Shown: one piece after another, positions 1 to 8,216 of the stretch | How the letters are laid out: each line of letters starts with the position of its first letter | Position numbering within the stretch: position 1 is the first letter of the stretch | Assembly (NCBI RefSeq): GCF_014170375.1 | Contig: NZ_LZZW01000016.1 | Location: forward strand, 62,001 to 126,000 | Source of the DNA: Variovorax sp. UMC13 | GTDB taxonomy: Bacteria; Pseudomonadota; Gammaproteobacteria; Burkholderiales; Burkholderiaceae_C | DNA length: 64,000 bases | Direction of reading: 5' to 3' | The notes under the pieces: generated by a model | What the model was told of the DNA's origin: nothing | Databases searched by the model: none | The model's input: only the letters and a program-made list of their open reading frames with translations | Program-made: the position numbers and the translations under genes

Positions 1-153
1 CCGGCTCCAGCAGCTGGTGGCCGACAACCCGACCTCGGTGCCGATCTCCTGCAAGGTGCGGCGCGAGTCCTGCAGCAGGATGCGCAGGATCGCCATGTCG
101 ATCTTGTCGAAAGATCCTTCGGCAGATTTCTCTTTTGAGCGTTGATTCTTCAA
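1..153 (-). CDS. Lrp/AsnC-family regulator, N-terminal part
   Basis: Only the first 51 codons lie in the window; the gene runs off the left edge. The translation contains IDMAILRILLQDSRRTLQEI followed by a VGLSATSCWSR segment, the winged-helix DNA-binding domain that opens Lrp/AsnC feast-or-famine regulators. I chose the TTG at 151-153 because AAGGTGG lies 5 nt upstream of it on the minus strand. A GTG at 160-162 is in frame but has no visible ribosome site. The gene is divergent from the acetolactate-synthase-like gene, with about 64 bp between start codons, so it probably regulates that gene. The effector domain is not visible. Confidence 0.75.
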   Translation of the reverse strand, partial: MKNQRSKEKSAEGSFDKIDMAILRILLQDSRRTLQEIGTEVGLSATSCWSR

Positions 154-217
154 GTTGGCCACCTTAAAAGGCGAAAACAAGAAGCACATTCTGCGCTATT
201 GGCCGAAGAATCGAGGC

Positions 218-2026
218 ATGAACACCACAGCCCTCGAACGCGATCCCGCCACCCTGCCCCCGCAGCCCGCCGCTGACGCAGTTGCCGCCGAAGCGCAGGC
301 CATCGTGCGCAACGGCGCGCAGGCCCTGCTGGCCACGCTGATCGAATGCGGTGTGGACACGATCTTCGGCTACCCCGGCGGCGCCGCGCTGCCGCTCTAC
401 GACGCGCTGCACGGCGAGCCGCGGCTGCGCCATGTGCTGGTGCGCCACGAGCAGGCGGCGGTGCATGCGGCCGAGGGCTATGCCCGCACCACCGGCCGCG
501 TGGGCGTGGTGCTGGTCACCTCGGGCCCGGGCGTGGCCAACACCATCAGCGGCCTGCTCGATGCGATGAGCGATTCGGTGCCGGTGCTGTGCATCAGCGG
601 CCAGGTCGCGACCGCGTCGATCGGCACCGACGCCTTCCAGGAAAGCGATGCGCTGGGCATGACCCGGCCCGTGACCAAGTGGAACTTCCAGCCGCGCTCG
701 GCCGACGCCATCCCTGCAGCGGTGCGGCGCGCCTTCGCAGTCGCGACCGGCGGCCGGCCCGGCCCGGTGCTGCTCGACGTGCCCAAGGACGTGCAGTCCG
801 CGCGCCTGCGCGGCGGCGAGCCCGAAGCCATCCCGCGCCGCCTGTCGCGTGCGGCCCCTTCGACACCGCCACCCGGCAGCCTGCAGCGCGCGGCCGAGCT
901 GCTGGCCGGCGCGCGCCGGCCGGTGTTCTACGGCGGCGGCGGGCTCATCAACTCCGGGCCCGCGGCCTGCGAGGCCTTCACCCGGCTGGTGCGACAGCTC
1001 AATGCGCCCTGCACGCTGACGCTGATGGGCCTGGGCGCCTTTCCCGCGTCCGACCCGCGCTTCGTCGGCATGCTGGGCATGCATGGCACGCTGGAAGCCA
1101 ACCTGACCATGCACGACGCCGACCTCGTGGTCTGCGTGGGCGCGCGCTTCGACGACCGCGTGACCGGCAAGCTCGACGAGTTCTGCCCGCACGCACGCAA
1201 GATCCACATCGACATCGACCCGGCCAGCATCAACAAGGTGGTGAAGGTCGACGTGGCGATGGTGGGCGACTGCGCCGCGGTGCTCGAGGCGCTGCGGGTC
1301 CTGCCCGCGCTGCAGGGGCTGCCGGCCGAGCGGCTCGCGCCGTGGTGGCAGCGCGTCGAGCGCTGGCGCGCGAAGCGCTGCCTGGACTTCGCGCCGCGCA
1401 CCGACGTGATCCTGCCGCAGCAGCTCATGCGTTCGCTGCAGCAGGCCGTGGGCGGGCGCGACGCGATCGTCTCGACCGACGTGGGCCAGCACCAGATGTG
1501 GGCCGCGCAGTACCTGCGCTTCGACCGCCCACGCCGCTGGCTCACCTCGGGCGGCGCCGGCACCATGGGCTACGGCCTGCCGGCGATCATCGGCGCGCAG
1601 GTCGCGCACCCCGCGGCGCTCGCGGTCTGCGTGAGCGGCGACGCCTCGGTGCTGATGAACATCCAGGAGCTGTCGACCGCGATGCAGCACCGCGCGCCGG
1701 TCAAGCTGGTGCTGTCGAACAACGGCTACATGGGCATGGTGCGCCAGTGGCAGGAGCTCAACCACGGCAACCGGCTGAGCCACAGCTGGAACGAGGCGCT
1801 GCCCGATTTCGTGGCGCTGGCGCGCGCCTTCGGCTGGGGCGCGCGGCGGGTCGCCGACCCGGCCGAGCTCGAGGCGGCGCTGGCCGAATGCATGGCCCAC
1901 GACGGCCCCTTCTTCCTCGACGTGCAGGTGGCGGCGCAGGAGAACTGCTTTCCGATGATGCCGGCCGGCCAGGGCCACCACCGCGTGATGCTGGGCAAGG
2001 ACCGCTGGTACGAAGAGGAAGGTTGA
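218..2026 (+). CDS. Acetolactate synthase large-subunit-like ThDP enzyme
   Basis: A 602-residue thiamine-diphosphate enzyme of the acetohydroxyacid synthase family, which condenses two pyruvates (or pyruvate and 2-oxobutyrate). Visible are the N-terminal ThDP domain with GYPGGAALPLYDAL (residues 51-64), the ThDP-activating Glu78 in RHEQAAVHAAEGYA, a central FAD/transhydrogenase-like domain, and the C-terminal cofactor motif near residue 474 ending in NNGYMGM. That motif begins GDAS rather than the usual GDGS/GDGC. The ATG at 218 is preferred over an in-frame TTG at 155, which would overlap the divergent regulator. No small regulatory subunit (ilvN) follows, so this is an orphan or catabolic paralogue, or another ThDP decarboxylase/ligase of the same fold. 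It is divergent from an Lrp-type regulator. Confidence 0.85.
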   Translation: MNTTALERDPATLPPQPAADAVAAEAQAIVRNGAQALLATLIECGVDTIFGYPGGAALPLYDALHGEPRLRHVLVRHEQAAVHAAEGYARTTGRVGVVLVTSGPGVANTISGLLDAMSDSVPVLCISGQVATASIGTDAFQESDALGMTRPVTKWNFQPRSADAIPAAVRRAFAVATGGRPGPVLLDVPKDVQSARLRGGEPEAIPRRLSRAAPSTPPPGSLQRAAELLAGARRPVFYGGGGLINSGPAACEAFTRLVRQLNAPCTLTLMGLGAFPASDPRFVGMLGMHGTLEANLTMHDADLVVCVGARFDDRVTGKLDEFCPHARKIHIDIDPASINKVVKVDVAMVGDCAAVLEALRVLPALQGLPAERLAPWWQRVERWRAKRCLDFAPRTDVILPQQLMRSLQQAVGGRDAIVSTDVGQHQMWAAQYLRFDRPRRWLTSGGAGTMGYGLPAIIGAQVAHPAALAVCVSGDASVLMNIQELSTAMQHRAPVKLVLSNNGYMGMVRQWQELNHGNRLSHSWNEALPDFVALARAFGWGARRVADPAELEAALAECMAHDGPFFLDVQVAAQENCFPMMPAGQGHHRVMLGKDRWYEEEG

Positions 2027-2031
2027 GCCCG

Positions 2032-2050
2032 GGCTTCTTTTCTTGAAGCC
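2032..2050. terminator. Possible hairpin between convergent genes
   Basis: GGCTTC (2032-2037) and GAAGCC (2045-2050) form a 6-bp perfect stem around a T-rich loop. It lies between the stop codons of the acetolactate-synthase-like gene and the convergent LysR gene. There is no long T tract after the stem, so termination activity is uncertain. Confidence 0.35.
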
Positions 2051-2944
2051 TCAGGCCAGGAAGTCGATCAGCGCCCGCGACGCGGCCGACAGGCTGCGGT
2101 GCGGCGCGAAGATCAGCGAGAAGGGCCGCGAGCGCCCGCGCGCGTGCGCCAGCACCTCGACCAGGCGGCCCTGTCGCAGCAGATCCTGCGCGATGAAGTC
2201 GTAGGTCTGACAGATGCCCATGCCGTGCGCGGCCAGCGACACCACGCCCAGCACGTCTTCCGCCACCTGCAGGTCGGCGGGCGGGGTCCAGTCCACTTCG
2301 CGCCCGTCCTCCATGAAGACCCAGGGCGCGACGCGCCCGGTGCTGGGCATGACGAAGGGAATGCACGCGTGCCGGGCCAGCGCGCCGATCGTCTGCGGCG
2401 TGCCCGCGCGCGCGAGGTAGTCCGGTGCCGCGACCAGGCACAGCGGCGCGTCCTCGAGCTGGCGCGCGACCAGCCCGCTGTCGGGCAGCGGCCCGAGGCG
2501 GATCGCGAGGTCGTAGCCCTCGGCCACCAGGTCCACGTTGCGGTTGGTGATGCCCAGCTCGATGCGCACCTTCGGGTACTGCTGCCTGAAGCGCTGCAGC
2601 GCGGCGGGCAACCGGTGGTGGCCATAGGTGGTGGGCACGCTGAGCCGCACCCGGCCGCTGAGCTCGCCGTCGCCCGCGCCCTGCACTGACCGCTCCGCGT
2701 CGTCGATCAGCGTGAAGGCCGCGCGCGCCTGCTCGAGGTAGCGCTGCCCCGGCTCCGTGAGGCTGAGGCGCCGGGTGGTGCGCCGCAGCAGCTGCACGCC
2801 CAGCCGCGCCTCCAGCCGCGTGATCGCGCGGCTCAGCACCGAGGGCGTGGTCGCCAGCGCCACCGCGGCGGCCGTCATCGAACCCTTGTCGACCACCGTG
2901 ACGAAGGTCTCCACATCCCCGAGGTGATCGAAGCGTCGACTCAT
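2051..2944 (-). CDS. LysR-family transcriptional regulator
   Basis: 297 residues, normal LTTR length. The N-terminal winged helix-turn-helix is clear: FVTVVDKGSMTAAAVALATT, then SVLSRAITRLEARLGVQLLRRTTRRLSLTEPG. This is followed by the two-lobed LysR substrate-binding domain (RVRLSVPTTYGHH onward). It is the CrgA/DhcR-like subgroup common in proteobacteria. It is transcribed divergently from the six-gene DJ-1/SDR/YqhD cluster (starts 122 bp apart) and is therefore its most likely regulator. The inducer is unknown; the cluster content suggests an electrophile, aldehyde or quinone. It ends a few bases from the convergent ALS-like gene. Confidence 0.9.
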   Translation of the reverse strand: MSRRFDHLGDVETFVTVVDKGSMTAAAVALATTPSVLSRAITRLEARLGVQLLRRTTRRLSLTEPGQRYLEQARAAFTLIDDAERSVQGAGDGELSGRVRLSVPTTYGHHRLPAALQRFRQQYPKVRIELGITNRNVDLVAEGYDLAIRLGPLPDSGLVARQLEDAPLCLVAAPDYLARAGTPQTIGALARHACIPFVMPSTGRVAPWVFMEDGREVDWTPPADLQVAEDVLGVVSLAAHGMGICQTYDFIAQDLLRQGRLVEVLAHARGRSRPFSLIFAPHRSLSAASRALIDFLA

Positions 2945-3066
2945 CTTGACTCCTGAAGAACAGATGCTTTCCCTGGGCGGCAGTTTATCGCCGCCATCGC
3001 TCTCAATAGAGTCATGGCATCGGGTTCCGGCCCCTGTCTTCCTCTTTTTGTCTGGCGCAGCAAACG
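2945..3066. promoter_or_regulatory. Divergent promoter region with inverted repeat
   Basis: The region between the LysR start and the first DJ-1-like gene holds a perfect inverted repeat, GGCGGC (2976-2981) and GCCGCC (2990-2995), around an AT-rich centre. About 5 bp further is a CTCTCAATAGAG element (3000-3011). Either could be the LysR binding site; which one cannot be decided by eye. Confidence 0.35.
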
Positions 3067-3774
3067 ATGACGTCCTCCACCACCCCCCGCACCCCCGCGC
3101 GTCCCGTGCTGATGGTGCTCACCAGCCATGGCACCAAGGGCGCGACCGGCGAGGCCACCGGCTTCTACCTCGGCGAGCTGACCCATCCGCTGGCCGAGCT
3201 CGAGGCCGCGGGCATCGGGTACGAACTCGCCTCGATCCAGGGCGGCGAACCGCCGGTCGACGGCCTGGACCTGGGCGACGCGGTCAACGCGCGCTACTGG
3301 AACGACGGCGCCTTCCGCGCCGCGCTGCGCCGGACGCAGCGCCTGGGCGCGGTCGACGCCTCGCGCTACGCCGCGATCTTCTTCGCCGGCGGCCACGGCG
3401 CGATGTGGGACTTCCCCGGCAACCCCGACGTGGCCCGCGTGACGCGCGAGATCTACGAAGCCGGCGGCGTGGTCGGCGCGGTGTGCCACGGCCCCGCGGC
3501 GCTGGTCGACGTGACGCTGGGCAACGGCGCCTACCTGGTGGCGGGCAAGAACCTCAGCGCCTTCACCGACGACGAGGAGCGCGCGGTGAAGCTCGATCAG
3601 GTCGTGCCCTTCCTGCTCGCCTCCACGCTCACGCAGCGCGGCGCGCACCACCATCCGGCACCCGACTGGAGCGCCAAGGTCGTGGTCGACGGCCGGCTCG
3701 TCACCGGCCAGAACCCGCAGTCGGCCGCGGGCGTGGGCGCGGCGATGCGCGAGCTGCTGCTGCGCCAGGACTGA
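3067..3774 (+). CDS. DJ-1/PfpI family protein (cytosolic, Hsp31-like)
   Basis: 235 residues with the type-1 glutamine amidotransferase/DJ-1 fold. The nucleophile elbow is AVCHGPAAL, with Cys140 as nucleophile, preceded by the FFAGGHGAMWDFP loop. This is the Hsp31/YhbO-like subgroup (helix-GGHG, then CHGP) whose members act as glyoxalase III, deglycase or chaperone. There is no signal peptide, so it is cytosolic. It is the first gene of a same-strand series reaching 8209, with only 22 bp before the secreted paralogue that follows. The context (aldehyde reductase, SDR, ABM protein) favours handling of reactive carbonyls. The exact reaction cannot be read from sequence. Confidence 0.85.
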   Translation: MTSSTTPRTPARPVLMVLTSHGTKGATGEATGFYLGELTHPLAELEAAGIGYELASIQGGEPPVDGLDLGDAVNARYWNDGAFRAALRRTQRLGAVDASRYAAIFFAGGHGAMWDFPGNPDVARVTREIYEAGGVVGAVCHGPAALVDVTLGNGAYLVAGKNLSAFTDDEERAVKLDQVVPFLLASTLTQRGAHHHPAPDWSAKVVVDGRLVTGQNPQSAAGVGAAMRELLLRQD

Positions 3775-3796
3775 ACACCACGCCATCGGAGCCCCC

Positions 3797-4645
3797 ATGA
3801 AACACATCCCCCTTCGCCGACTCGCCGCCGCGGCCCTGCTCGGCCTGTCCGCCCTCGGCGCCCAGGCCGCCAACGTGCTGGTCGTGCTGTCGGATGCCGA
3901 CCGCCTGGACCTCAAAGACGGCAAGGTCTTCTCCACCGGCTTCTACCTCAACGAACTGATGCAACCGGTGAAGCTGCTGCGCGAGGCCGGCCACCAGCTG
4001 ACCTTCGCCACGCCCAGGGGCGATGCGCCCACGCTGGACGCGTCCTCGGCCGACAAGGCGCACTTCGACGGCGACGAAGCCGCGCTGCGTGAACACCAGG
4101 CGCTGCTGGACCAGCTCAAGCTCACCTCGCGCACGGACTCGCCGGTGATCAGCCTCTCGCGCGTGGAGCAGATCGGCTACGCGCACTTCGACGCGGTCTA
4201 CGTGCCCGGCGGCCACGCGCCCATGCAGGACCTGCTGACCAGCCCCGCGCTCGGCCGCCTGCTGGCGGACTTCCACGCACGCGGCAAGACCACGGCCCTG
4301 GTGTGCCACGGACCGATCGCGCTGCTGTCGACCTTGCCCGATGCCCCGGCCTTCACGCGCCAGCTGGCGGCGAAGGGCACGGTCGCGCCGCGGCCGGACT
4401 GGCTCTACGCCGGCTACCGCATGACCGTGATCAGCAACCAGGAGGAAGCGCTGGCCAAGGCTCTGCTCCAGGGCGGCGTCATGAAGTTCTACCCGCAGAC
4501 CGCGCTGCAGCAGGCCGGCGGCAGCTACCGCAGCAATCAGGTGCCCTTCACCGTGAACGTGGTGACGGACCGCGAGCTGATCACCGGCCAGAACCCCGCG
4601 TCGGCGCTCGGTGTCGCCCACGAAATGCTCCAACGACTGAAATAA
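3797..4645 (+). CDS. Exported DJ-1/PfpI family protein
   Basis: 282 residues. An N-terminal signal peptide (MKHIPLRRL, then a hydrophobic Ala/Leu run ending AQA, residues 1 to about 23) precedes a DJ-1/PfpI domain. The GGHAPMQDL loop and the ALVCHGPIALL nucleophile elbow (Cys170) are intact. It is a paralogue of the preceding gene but built for the periplasm, which is uncommon for this family. An insertion after the first strand, with the ADKAHFDGDEAALREH segment, resembles Hsp31-like proteins. It lies 18 bp before an SDR gene in the same unit. Likely role: protection against, or conversion of, reactive carbonyls outside the cytoplasm (inference). Confidence 0.85.
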   Translation: MKHIPLRRLAAAALLGLSALGAQAANVLVVLSDADRLDLKDGKVFSTGFYLNELMQPVKLLREAGHQLTFATPRGDAPTLDASSADKAHFDGDEAALREHQALLDQLKLTSRTDSPVISLSRVEQIGYAHFDAVYVPGGHAPMQDLLTSPALGRLLADFHARGKTTALVCHGPIALLSTLPDAPAFTRQLAAKGTVAPRPDWLYAGYRMTVISNQEEALAKALLQGGVMKFYPQTALQQAGGSYRSNQVPFTVNVVTDRELITGQNPASALGVAHEMLQRLK

Positions 4646-4663
4646 GCCCCCAAGGAATCCACC

Positions 4664-5458
4664 ATGGACCTGCAACTCCAGGACAAGACCGCCATCGTCA
4701 CCGGCGCCACCGCCGGCATCGGACTGGCCATCGCCCGCACGCTGGCCGCCGAAGGCGTGGCGGTCACGCTCACCGGGCGCAGCCGCGACAAGCTCGACGC
4801 CGCCGTGGCCCAGATCGCCGCGGCCGCGCCGGGCGCGAGGCTCACGGCCATCGTGTCCGACCAGAGCACCGCCGACGGCGCCGCCGCGCTGATCGCGGCG
4901 CAACCCGACACCGACATCCTCGTCAACAACCTGGGCTACTACGAAGCCAAGCCCTTCGCCGAGATCAGCGACGAAGACTGGCTGCGCATGCTCGAGGTCA
5001 ACGTGATGTCGGGCGTGCGGCTGTCGCGCCACTACTTCCCGCGCATGCTGCGGAAGAACTGGGGCCGGGTGATCTTCATCTCGAGCGAGGTCGGTGCGTT
5101 CACGCCGCCGGACATGGTGCACTACGGCGTGAGCAAGTCGGCCCAGCTCGCGGTCTCGCGCGGGCTGGCCGAGCTGACCCAAGGCACGGGCGTGACGGTC
5201 AACAGCGTGCTGCCGGCCGCCACCCGCTCCGAGGGCATCGTCGACTACCTGCGCCAGACCGCGCCGCGCGCCGGCATGAGCGACGCGGAGATCGAGGCCC
5301 ACTTCTTCAAGACCCACCGCCCCAGCTCGCTGATCGCCCGGATGATCGAAGCCGACGAGGTCGCGGCCATGGTGGCGCTGCTGGCCAGCCCGAAGGGCGC
5401 GGCCTCCAACGGCGCGGCCGTGCGCGTCGAGGGCGGCACCTTCCGCTCGATCCTCTGA
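4664..5458 (+). CDS. Short-chain dehydrogenase/reductase
   Basis: 264 residues, a classical SDR. TGATAGIG (13-20) binds the dinucleotide, NNLGY (about 88-92) is the variant NNAG motif, and Ser140/141 with YGVSK (Tyr154, Lys158) forms the catalytic set. The C-terminus has the VEGGTFRSIL ending common in these enzymes. AAGGAATCCACC precedes the ATG. It lies between the exported DJ-1 gene and the ABM gene with gaps of 18 and 12 bp, so co-transcription is likely. The substrate is unknown; a carbonyl or quinone product of the neighbouring enzymes is plausible. Confidence 0.9.
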   Translation: MDLQLQDKTAIVTGATAGIGLAIARTLAAEGVAVTLTGRSRDKLDAAVAQIAAAAPGARLTAIVSDQSTADGAAALIAAQPDTDILVNNLGYYEAKPFAEISDEDWLRMLEVNVMSGVRLSRHYFPRMLRKNWGRVIFISSEVGAFTPPDMVHYGVSKSAQLAVSRGLAELTQGTGVTVNSVLPAATRSEGIVDYLRQTAPRAGMSDAEIEAHFFKTHRPSSLIARMIEADEVAAMVALLASPKGAASNGAAVRVEGGTFRSIL

Positions 5459-5470
5459 GCGGGGCACCCC

Positions 5471-5761
5471 ATGTCCGACCTCGTCATCGTCGCCCTGGTC
5501 CAGGCCAAACCAGGCCATGAAGCCAGCCTCGTGAAGGCGCAGGCCGCGCTCGCGCCGCTGGCACGCGCGCAGGTCGGCTGCATCAGCTACGAACTGCACG
5601 AATCCCTGGCGCAGCCCGGCCGGGTCGTGTTCTTCGAACGCTGGCGCGACCGCGCGTCCTGGGAACGCCACATGCGCGGCCCGCACATGGACGACTTCCG
5701 CGCCACCGCCGGCCCGCTGATCGGCGCCTTCGAGCTGCTGCACCTGAAGCAGGTCGCCTGA
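5471..5761 (+). CDS. Antibiotic-biosynthesis-monooxygenase (ABM) domain protein, YgiN-like
   Basis: 96 residues, one complete ABM ferredoxin-like domain. It has VALVQAKPGHEASLVKA at the start, a central GCISYELHES strand and a FFERWRDRASWERHM helix, the pattern of YgiN quinol monooxygenases and heme-independent ABM enzymes, which usually dimerise. It sits 12 bp after the SDR gene. With an SDR and DJ-1 proteins it fits a quinone/quinol or small electrophile detoxification unit. ABM proteins span several reactions, so the substrate stays open. Confidence 0.85.
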   Translation: MSDLVIVALVQAKPGHEASLVKAQAALAPLARAQVGCISYELHESLAQPGRVVFFERWRDRASWERHMRGPHMDDFRATAGPLIGAFELLHLKQVA

Positions 5762-5807
5762 GGGCACCGTCTCTTCTCCTTCCTTTTCCCTCCCCACAGA
5801 GCACACC

Positions 5808-7022
5808 ATGTTCACTCGCTCCTTCCGCATCGCCGCCTTCGCACTGGCGGCCCTCGTCACCGGCACGCACGCCGCCCACGCGGCCGAAGGCCTGCCGCTC
5901 GAACGCTGGCGCAGCTATGCCGGCGTCAGCTGGGAGCCCGCGCAAGGCGGCGCGGATCCGGCCCCCTTCGCGGGCTCGGTCGGCGCGCCGATCGCCGGCA
6001 TCCACTTCGACGCCCAGGGCCAGGCCTATGTGAGCACGCCACGCCTGATCTCGACCGCCGCACCGGCCACGCTCAGCCGGCTGGACCTGAGCGTTCGCAG
6101 CGGCCCGGCGCGGCTCAGCGCCTTCCCTTCGCTCACGGGCAACGCCACGACCGCGGCACCGGAGCAGACCCTGCGCAACGTGCTCGGCTTCCACGTCGAC
6201 CGCCGCAACGGCTGGCTCTGGGCGCTCGACATGGGCTTCATCGCCGGTGAATCCGAGGCCCCGGCCGGCGCCCAGAAGGTGCTGGTGCTCGACCTCAAGA
6301 CGGGCCGCACGGTCAAGCGCATCCCCCTCGACGGCGTGGCCGACCGCAAGGGCAGCTTCCTCAACGACATCGCGGTCGACGAGCGCCGCCGCGTGGCCTA
6401 CATCTCCGACAGCGGCATGCGCAGCGCACCGGACAACATGGTCGGCGTGATCGTGCTGGACTTCGCCTCGGGCCAGGCCCGGCGCGTGCTGGACCGGCAT
6501 CCGGCGCTGCAGATCGAGCGCGAGGTGAAGGTGGTCTCGCACGGCGCCGAGGTCTGGGCCGGCAACCCGCTGCTGATCGGCATCAACGGCATCGCGCTGT
6601 CGCCCGACGGCCGCACGCTGTACTGGACCGTGACCACGGGCACCCGCGCCCATGCAATCCCGACCGCGATCCTGCGCCAGGCCGATGCGAGCGCGGCGCA
6701 GGTCGATGCGGCCGTCCGCGACCTGGGCCCGGTGGGCGGCAACACCGACGGCATCGTCACCGACGCGAAGGGTGCGCTCTACATCACCGACGTCACGCGC
6801 AACGGCATCGTGAAGTACGACCCGCGCACGAACACCATGGCGCTGATCGCTTCCGACGACGGCGTGCACTGGCCGGACACGCCGGCCCTCTTGCCGGGCG
6901 GCGACCTGGTCTTCACCTCCAGCGCGCTGAACGACCATTTCGCGGGCGCCGTCAAGAGCGGCGCAGAACGCTACGAGCTGTGGCGGCTGCCGCTCGGCGC
7001 CCGCAAGGCATCGACCCGCTGA
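5808..7022 (+). CDS. Exported royal-jelly-protein/Yellow-family beta-propeller protein
   Basis: 404 residues. A signal peptide (MFTRSFRIAAFALAALVTG, cleavage after AHA near residue 25) is followed by a six-bladed propeller typical of the major royal jelly protein/Yellow family. Characteristic pieces are GFHVDRRNGWLWALDMGF, VLVLDLKTGRTVKRI, DIAVDERRRVAYISDSG and a late DGIVTDAKGALYITDVTRNGI. Bacterial members are often annotated as dopachrome-tautomerase-like or gluconolactonase-like, with no proven reaction for this subgroup. It would act in the periplasm, like the exported DJ-1 protein upstream. It is followed after 29 bp by the YqhD-like gene. Confidence 0.8.
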   Translation: MFTRSFRIAAFALAALVTGTHAAHAAEGLPLERWRSYAGVSWEPAQGGADPAPFAGSVGAPIAGIHFDAQGQAYVSTPRLISTAAPATLSRLDLSVRSGPARLSAFPSLTGNATTAAPEQTLRNVLGFHVDRRNGWLWALDMGFIAGESEAPAGAQKVLVLDLKTGRTVKRIPLDGVADRKGSFLNDIAVDERRRVAYISDSGMRSAPDNMVGVIVLDFASGQARRVLDRHPALQIEREVKVVSHGAEVWAGNPLLIGINGIALSPDGRTLYWTVTTGTRAHAIPTAILRQADASAAQVDAAVRDLGPVGGNTDGIVTDAKGALYITDVTRNGIVKYDPRTNTMALIASDDGVHWPDTPALLPGGDLVFTSSALNDHFAGAVKSGAERYELWRLPLGARKASTR

Positions 7023-7051
7023 AGACCGCCTTCACCAGGACAGAAATCACC

Positions 7052-8209
7052 ATGATGAACTTCGATTTCCACAACCCCACACGCATCGTCTTCGGCCCCG
7101 GCACCATCGCGCAGCTGGACCGGCGGGTCCCCGCCAACGCACGGGTGCTGCTGCTCTACGGCGGCGCGAGCGCGCAGACGAACGGCACGCTGGACGAGGT
7201 CCGGCGCGCCCTCGGCCAACGCGACGTGCAGGAGTTCGGCGGCATCGAGCCCAACCCCACCTACGAGACCCTGATGCGCGCCGTCGCGCTGGTGCGCGCG
7301 GAGCGGCGCGACTTCCTGCTCGCGGTCGGCGGCGGATCGATCATCGACGGCAGCAAGTTCGTGGCCGCGGCCGCGGACTTCGAGGGCGACCCCTGGCAGA
7401 TCCTCGAGAGCGAAGGCCGCAGCGTGCACCGTGCCCTGCCGCTGGGCTGCGTGCTGACGTTGCCCGCGACCGGCTCGGAGATGAACAACGCGGCGGTGGT
7501 GACGCGCCAGGCCACGCAGACCAAGCTGGTCTTCATGAGCCCGCACGTGTTTCCGGCCTTCTCGATCCTGGACCCGACCAAGACCTTCACGCTGCCGGCA
7601 CGGCAGGTGGCGAACGGCGTGGCCGATGCGTTCACGCACGTGATGGAGCAGTACCTGACCCATCCCGCGGGCGGCCTGGTGCAGGACCGCCTGGCCGAGG
7701 GCCTGCTGCAGCTCCTGATCGAGATCGGCCCGCGCACGCTGGCCGAGCCCGAGAACGAGACGCTGCGCGCCAACCTCATGTGGTCGGCCACGTTGGCCCT
7801 CAACGGCCTGATCGGCGCAGGTGTGCCGCAGGACTGGGCCACGCACGTCGTGGGCCACGAGCTGACCGCGCTGCATGGCATCGACCACGCCCGCACGCTG
7901 GCGATCGTCCTGCCCTCGATGCTGCAGGTGCGCCGCGAGGCCAAGCGCGCCAAGCTGCTGCAGTACGCCGAACGCGTCTGGGGCCTGGCCGGCGGCACCG
8001 AGGATCAACGCATCGACCAGGCCATCGCCCATACGCGCGCCTTCTTCGAACAACTGGGCATCCCGACGCGCCTGTCGGCCTACGGCCTCGGTGCCGAGGA
8101 GATCGAGAAAGTCGTTGCCCAGCTGGCGGCGCACGGCATGACGCAACTGGGCGAGCGGCAGGACGTCACGCTGGATGTGAGCCGCGCGGTGTTGCTGGCC
8201 AGTCTTTGA
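7052..8209 (+). CDS. yqhD: YqhD-like iron/zinc-containing NADPH aldehyde reductase
   Basis: 385 residues, almost exactly the length of E. coli YqhD, an NADPH-dependent reductase of short aldehydes. The Rossmann part has AVGGGSIIDGSKF and the metal site aligns residue for residue with YqhD: Asp192 and His196 in ADAFTHVMEQY, His265 in THVVGHEL, His279 in HGIDHARTLA. The ATG at 7052 follows an AGGACA ribosome site; an upstream in-frame start at 6980 lies inside the previous gene. It closes the LysR-linked cluster and points to detoxification of aldehydes such as glyoxal or acrolein. It is convergent with the GST gene, 7 bp apart. Confidence 0.9.
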   Translation: MMNFDFHNPTRIVFGPGTIAQLDRRVPANARVLLLYGGASAQTNGTLDEVRRALGQRDVQEFGGIEPNPTYETLMRAVALVRAERRDFLLAVGGGSIIDGSKFVAAAADFEGDPWQILESEGRSVHRALPLGCVLTLPATGSEMNNAAVVTRQATQTKLVFMSPHVFPAFSILDPTKTFTLPARQVANGVADAFTHVMEQYLTHPAGGLVQDRLAEGLLQLLIEIGPRTLAEPENETLRANLMWSATLALNGLIGAGVPQDWATHVVGHELTALHGIDHARTLAIVLPSMLQVRREAKRAKLLQYAERVWGLAGGTEDQRIDQAIAHTRAFFEQLGIPTRLSAYGLGAEEIEKVVAQLAAHGMTQLGERQDVTLDVSRAVLLASL

Positions 8210-8216
8210 TGCCGCC

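Noticed and set aside
164..1981. Long open frame on the minus strand opposite the acetolactate-synthase-like gene
   Set aside because: It is the antisense shadow of a clear enzyme; its translation is Arg/Gly/His/Ala-rich without any domain, as expected in GC-rich DNA.
3701..5866. 721-codon open frame opposite the DJ-1/SDR/ABM genes
   Set aside because: It spans four recognisable plus-strand genes with ribosome sites and has no recognisable domain.
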